Source: an uncultured Eubacteriales bacterium (GTDB lineage Bacteria; Bacillota; Clostridia; Lachnospirales; Lachnospiraceae). Taken from it: DNA of 7,547 nucleotides. The number at the start of each line of letters is the position of its first letter. Position 1 is the first letter of the stretch. Below are positions 5,390 through 7,547 of this stretch, one piece after another. The position numbers and the translations under genes were made by a program. The notes beneath the pieces are model-generated. The model did no database searches, was not told where the DNA came from, and worked only from the letters and a program-made list of their open reading frames with translations. The stretch is from the NCBI GenBank assembly GCA_949297565.1, contig CASFUI010000127.1:1-7547 (forward strand), given 5' to 3'.

Positions 5390-7054
5390 ATGGAAAATGA
5401 AGCTGTTTCAAAAAATTTTATTGAACAGATTATAGACAAGGATATAGCAGAGGGGCACTGTAAAAAAGTTGTCACAAGATTTCCGCCGGAGCCTAACGGT
5501 TATCTGCATATAGGACATGCAAAGTCAATATTATTAAATTACGGACTGGCTGTGGAGTATAACGGACAGTTTAACATGAGATTTGATGACACAAATCCAA
5601 CGAAGGAAAAAGAAGAATTTGTCGATTCCATTAAACAGGACGTTGAATGGCTGGGAGCAAGGTGGCACGGAGATGTGCTTTTCGCGTCAGGCTATTTTGA
5701 CGAGATGTACGAGGCTGCGGTTAAGCTTATACGAAAAGGTAAGGCATATGTGTGCGATTTGACTCCGGAACAGATAAGGGAGTACCGGGGCACGCTCACT
5801 GAGCCGGGGAAAGAGAGTCCTTACAGAAACCGCTCGGTAGAGGAAAACCTTGAGCTTTTCGAGAATATGAAAAACGGAGTTTACGGGGATGGGGAGAAGG
5901 TGCTTCGCGCAAAGATTGATATGGCGTCACCGAATATCAACATGAGAGACCCTATTCTGTACAGAGTTGCGCATATACCGCACCACAGGACAGGCGATAA
6001 ATGGTGTATTTACCCTATGTATGATTTCGCGCATCCGATAGAAGACGCAATTGAGGGGGTTTCACACTCAATCTGCACGCTTGAGTTTGAGGATCACAGA
6101 CCGCTCTATGACTGGGTTGTAAGAGAGCTTGAGTATGAGAATCCTCCAAAGCAGATAGAATTTGCAAAATTGTATCTCAACAATGTTGTCACAGGAAAAA
6201 GATATATTAAAAAACTTGTCGAGGAGGGGATTGTTGACGGCTGGGATGACCCTAGACTTGTTTCAATAGCCGCCCTCAGGAGAAGAGGCTTCACGCCTGA
6301 ATCGATAAAGATGTTTGTCGAGCTTGTCGGTGTTACAAAGAGCCAGGGTGCGGTTGAATATCCTATGCTTGAGTACTGTATACGAGAAGATTTAAAGCTT
6401 AAGGCGCGCCGTATGATGGCGGTTATAAATCCTGTAAAGGTTATTATTGACAATTATCCCGAGGGTCAGGTTGAGTATATGGAGGTCCCGAATAATCAGG
6501 AAAATCCGGAGCTCGGAACGAGAAAAGTTCCGTTTACAAGGGAGCTTTATATTGAGAGAGATGACTTTATGATAGAGCCGCCTAAAAAGTATTTCAGAAT
6601 GTTTCCGGGAAACGAAGTGCGTCTTATGAATGCGTATTTTGTTACCTGCGTTGGTTACAAGACTGATGAAAACGGGAATGTAACCGAAATACACTGTACT
6701 TATGACCCGCAGACGAGGGGCGGCAACTTTGAGGGACGCAAGGTAAAGGGAACTATTCACTGGGTATCCGCTACTGAGGGGAAGCAGGTGGAAGTTCGTC
6801 TCTATGAAAATATTGTAGATGAAGAAAAGGGAGTATACAATGAGGAGGACGGCTCAATCAATGTAAATCCTAATTCTCTTACGGTTATAAAAAACTGTTA
6901 TGTAGAGCCGGAGCTTATAAAAGCGGAAAAGGAAGATAAATTCCAGTTTGTGAGAAACGGTTATTTTTGCGCTGATATGAAAGACAGCGAGGCGGGCAGA
7001 CCTGTTTTCAACAGGATAGTATCGCTTAAGAGCTCGTTTAAGCTTCCAAAATAA
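5390..7054 (+). CDS. glnS: Glutaminyl-tRNA synthetase (GlnRS)
   Basis: GlnRS charges tRNA-Gln with glutamine using ATP, in the cytoplasm. The protein is 554 residues, the same as E. coli GlnRS as I recall it, and its numbering matches closely. The class I HIGH motif is H40-I-G-H43 in RFPPEPNGYLHIGHAKS. R30, Y211 (MYDF) and C229 (SICTLEF) are kept; these contribute to choosing glutamine over glutamate in E. coli. RFDDTNP and LTPEQIREYRGTL are also typical. The C-terminal half (about 340-554) is the two-barrel anticodon-binding region, with GRKVKGTIHWVSA and a GYFCAD...PVFNR ending. Unusually, the MSK loop (KMSKS equivalent, residues 268-270) reads T268-G269-K270 within VVTGKRYIKKL, keeping only the lysine. 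AGGAGG (5375-5380) lies 9 nt before the ATG. Many Firmicutes lack GlnRS and make Gln-tRNA through GatCAB, so this gene was probably acquired by an ancestor or is a second route. Confidence 0.96.
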   Translation: MENEAVSKNFIEQIIDKDIAEGHCKKVVTRFPPEPNGYLHIGHAKSILLNYGLAVEYNGQFNMRFDDTNPTKEKEEFVDSIKQDVEWLGARWHGDVLFASGYFDEMYEAAVKLIRKGKAYVCDLTPEQIREYRGTLTEPGKESPYRNRSVEENLELFENMKNGVYGDGEKVLRAKIDMASPNINMRDPILYRVAHIPHHRTGDKWCIYPMYDFAHPIEDAIEGVSHSICTLEFEDHRPLYDWVVRELEYENPPKQIEFAKLYLNNVVTGKRYIKKLVEEGIVDGWDDPRLVSIAALRRRGFTPESIKMFVELVGVTKSQGAVEYPMLEYCIREDLKLKARRMMAVINPVKVIIDNYPEGQVEYMEVPNNQENPELGTRKVPFTRELYIERDDFMIEPPKKYFRMFPGNEVRLMNAYFVTCVGYKTDENGNVTEIHCTYDPQTRGGNFEGRKVKGTIHWVSATEGKQVEVRLYENIVDEEKGVYNEEDGSINVNPNSLTVIKNCYVEPELIKAEKEDKFQFVRNGYFCADMKDSEAGRPVFNRIVSLKSSFKLPK

Positions 7055-7124
7055 TACCGTTAAAAATAAGTCGCTGAATAACGGCGGCGCTGTCTTAAAA
7101 TTCCAAAACGGAGAATGAATTGTA

Positions 7125-7547
7125 ATGAGTGAAATGACTAATAATATAGCGGAAGAGAGCACTTATATTTTTGAAAAAAAGATTGAATGTCCTATATGCC
7201 GTAAAGAGTTTTCTGCGATGCAGGTAAAGACAGGAAAAGCAAGGTTTCAGGGGACGGATGATGATTTAAGACCGAGGTATCAGGGCGTTGACACGATAAA
7301 ATATGATATTTATATGTGTCCGCACTGCGGGTATGCTGCCGTCGCGCGAGAGTTTAACAATGTCACGCCTAAGCAGAGACAGGTTATAATGTCTGAAATA
7401 GGCAATAAATATGCCGGCTCGGATACGCATCATGAGGGAGCTTACACCTATGACGAGGCGATTGTGCGCTATAAAATGGCGCTCCTGACAGCAATAAAAA
7501 AACCGTCAAAGCTGAGTGAATGCGCGTATCTGTGTCTCAAGCTGTCA
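7125..7547 (+). CDS. DUF2225 family zinc-ribbon protein (partial, 3' end outside window)
   Basis: This is a reading frame of 141 codons that is open at the right edge. The start ATG (7125) has GGAGA (7110-7114) 10 nt upstream, a rather long spacer. Two CxxC pairs, C22-P-I-C25 and C65-P-H-C68-G-Y, form a likely zinc ribbon. Between them lies DDLRPRYQGVDTIKYDIYMC, which fits the DUF2225 family pattern of CPxC, then DLRPxY, then CPxCGY. The following region is helical and charged. The family has no established biochemical role. The 70-nt gap after glnS (7055-7124) contains only a weak 6-bp inverted repeat (CCGTTA/TAACGG) and no clear promoter or terminator, so co-transcription with glnS is likely. 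Confidence 0.85.
   Translation, partial: MSEMTNNIAEESTYIFEKKIECPICRKEFSAMQVKTGKARFQGTDDDLRPRYQGVDTIKYDIYMCPHCGYAAVAREFNNVTPKQRQVIMSEIGNKYAGSDTHHEGAYTYDEAIVRYKMALLTAIKKPSKLSECAYLCLKLS

Noticed and set aside
6106..6760. Minus-strand ORFs of 115 and 122 codons, and another at 6854-7162
   Set aside because: They are antisense to glnS, which is supported residue by residue against E. coli GlnRS. They show no family motifs or ribosome binding sites.
7057..7084. CCGTTA/TAACGG inverted repeat after glnS as a terminator
   Set aside because: The stem is 6 bp with a 16-nt loop and no T-run, which is within chance expectation.

Overview
The window looks like chromosomal DNA of a low-to-moderate GC Clostridia, most likely a Lachnospiraceae-type gut anaerobe. 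The reasons are strong AGGAGG-type ribosome binding sites, sigma-A-like promoters, a redox chaperone Hsp33, a DUF2225 zinc-ribbon protein and a GlnRS of E. coli-like length and layout in an otherwise Firmicutes-like setting. Taxonomy is inferred from protein flavour only. There is no rRNA, tRNA, CRISPR array, transposase or phage gene.

Left part (1-2721, minus strand): a long reading frame enters from the left edge and starts at 1939. It encodes a MATE-family multidrug/cation antiporter (about residues 1-455) fused in frame to a cytidylate-kinase-like domain (about residues 466-646). Its stop codon lies outside the window. Upstream of it, 2080-2721 encodes an unrecognised membrane-anchored protein with its own good promoter (2783-2811) and a strong intrinsic terminator (1995-2036), which falls between the two minus-strand genes.

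Middle (2722-3025): a divergent intergenic region with the minus-strand promoter, a weaker plus-strand promoter, and two hairpins.

Right part (3026-7547, plus strand): a class I SAM methyltransferase, then hslO (Hsp33) 10 nt later, then a block of nested palindromes (4677-4812), a shikimate-kinase-family P-loop kinase, glnS with its own promoter, and the start of a DUF2225 protein that runs off the right edge. These look like housekeeping genes in one direction; the methyltransferase and hslO are almost certainly co-transcribed.

The most notable points are the MATE-kinase fusion; the palindromic element that appears to have inserted exactly at the kinase gene's start site, leaving an 11-bp direct repeat, an orphaned ribosome binding site and a 16-codon remnant; the loss of the usual shikimate-binding arginine in that kinase; and a GlnRS whose MSK (KMSKS-type) loop reads TGK although its other diagnostic residues are kept.
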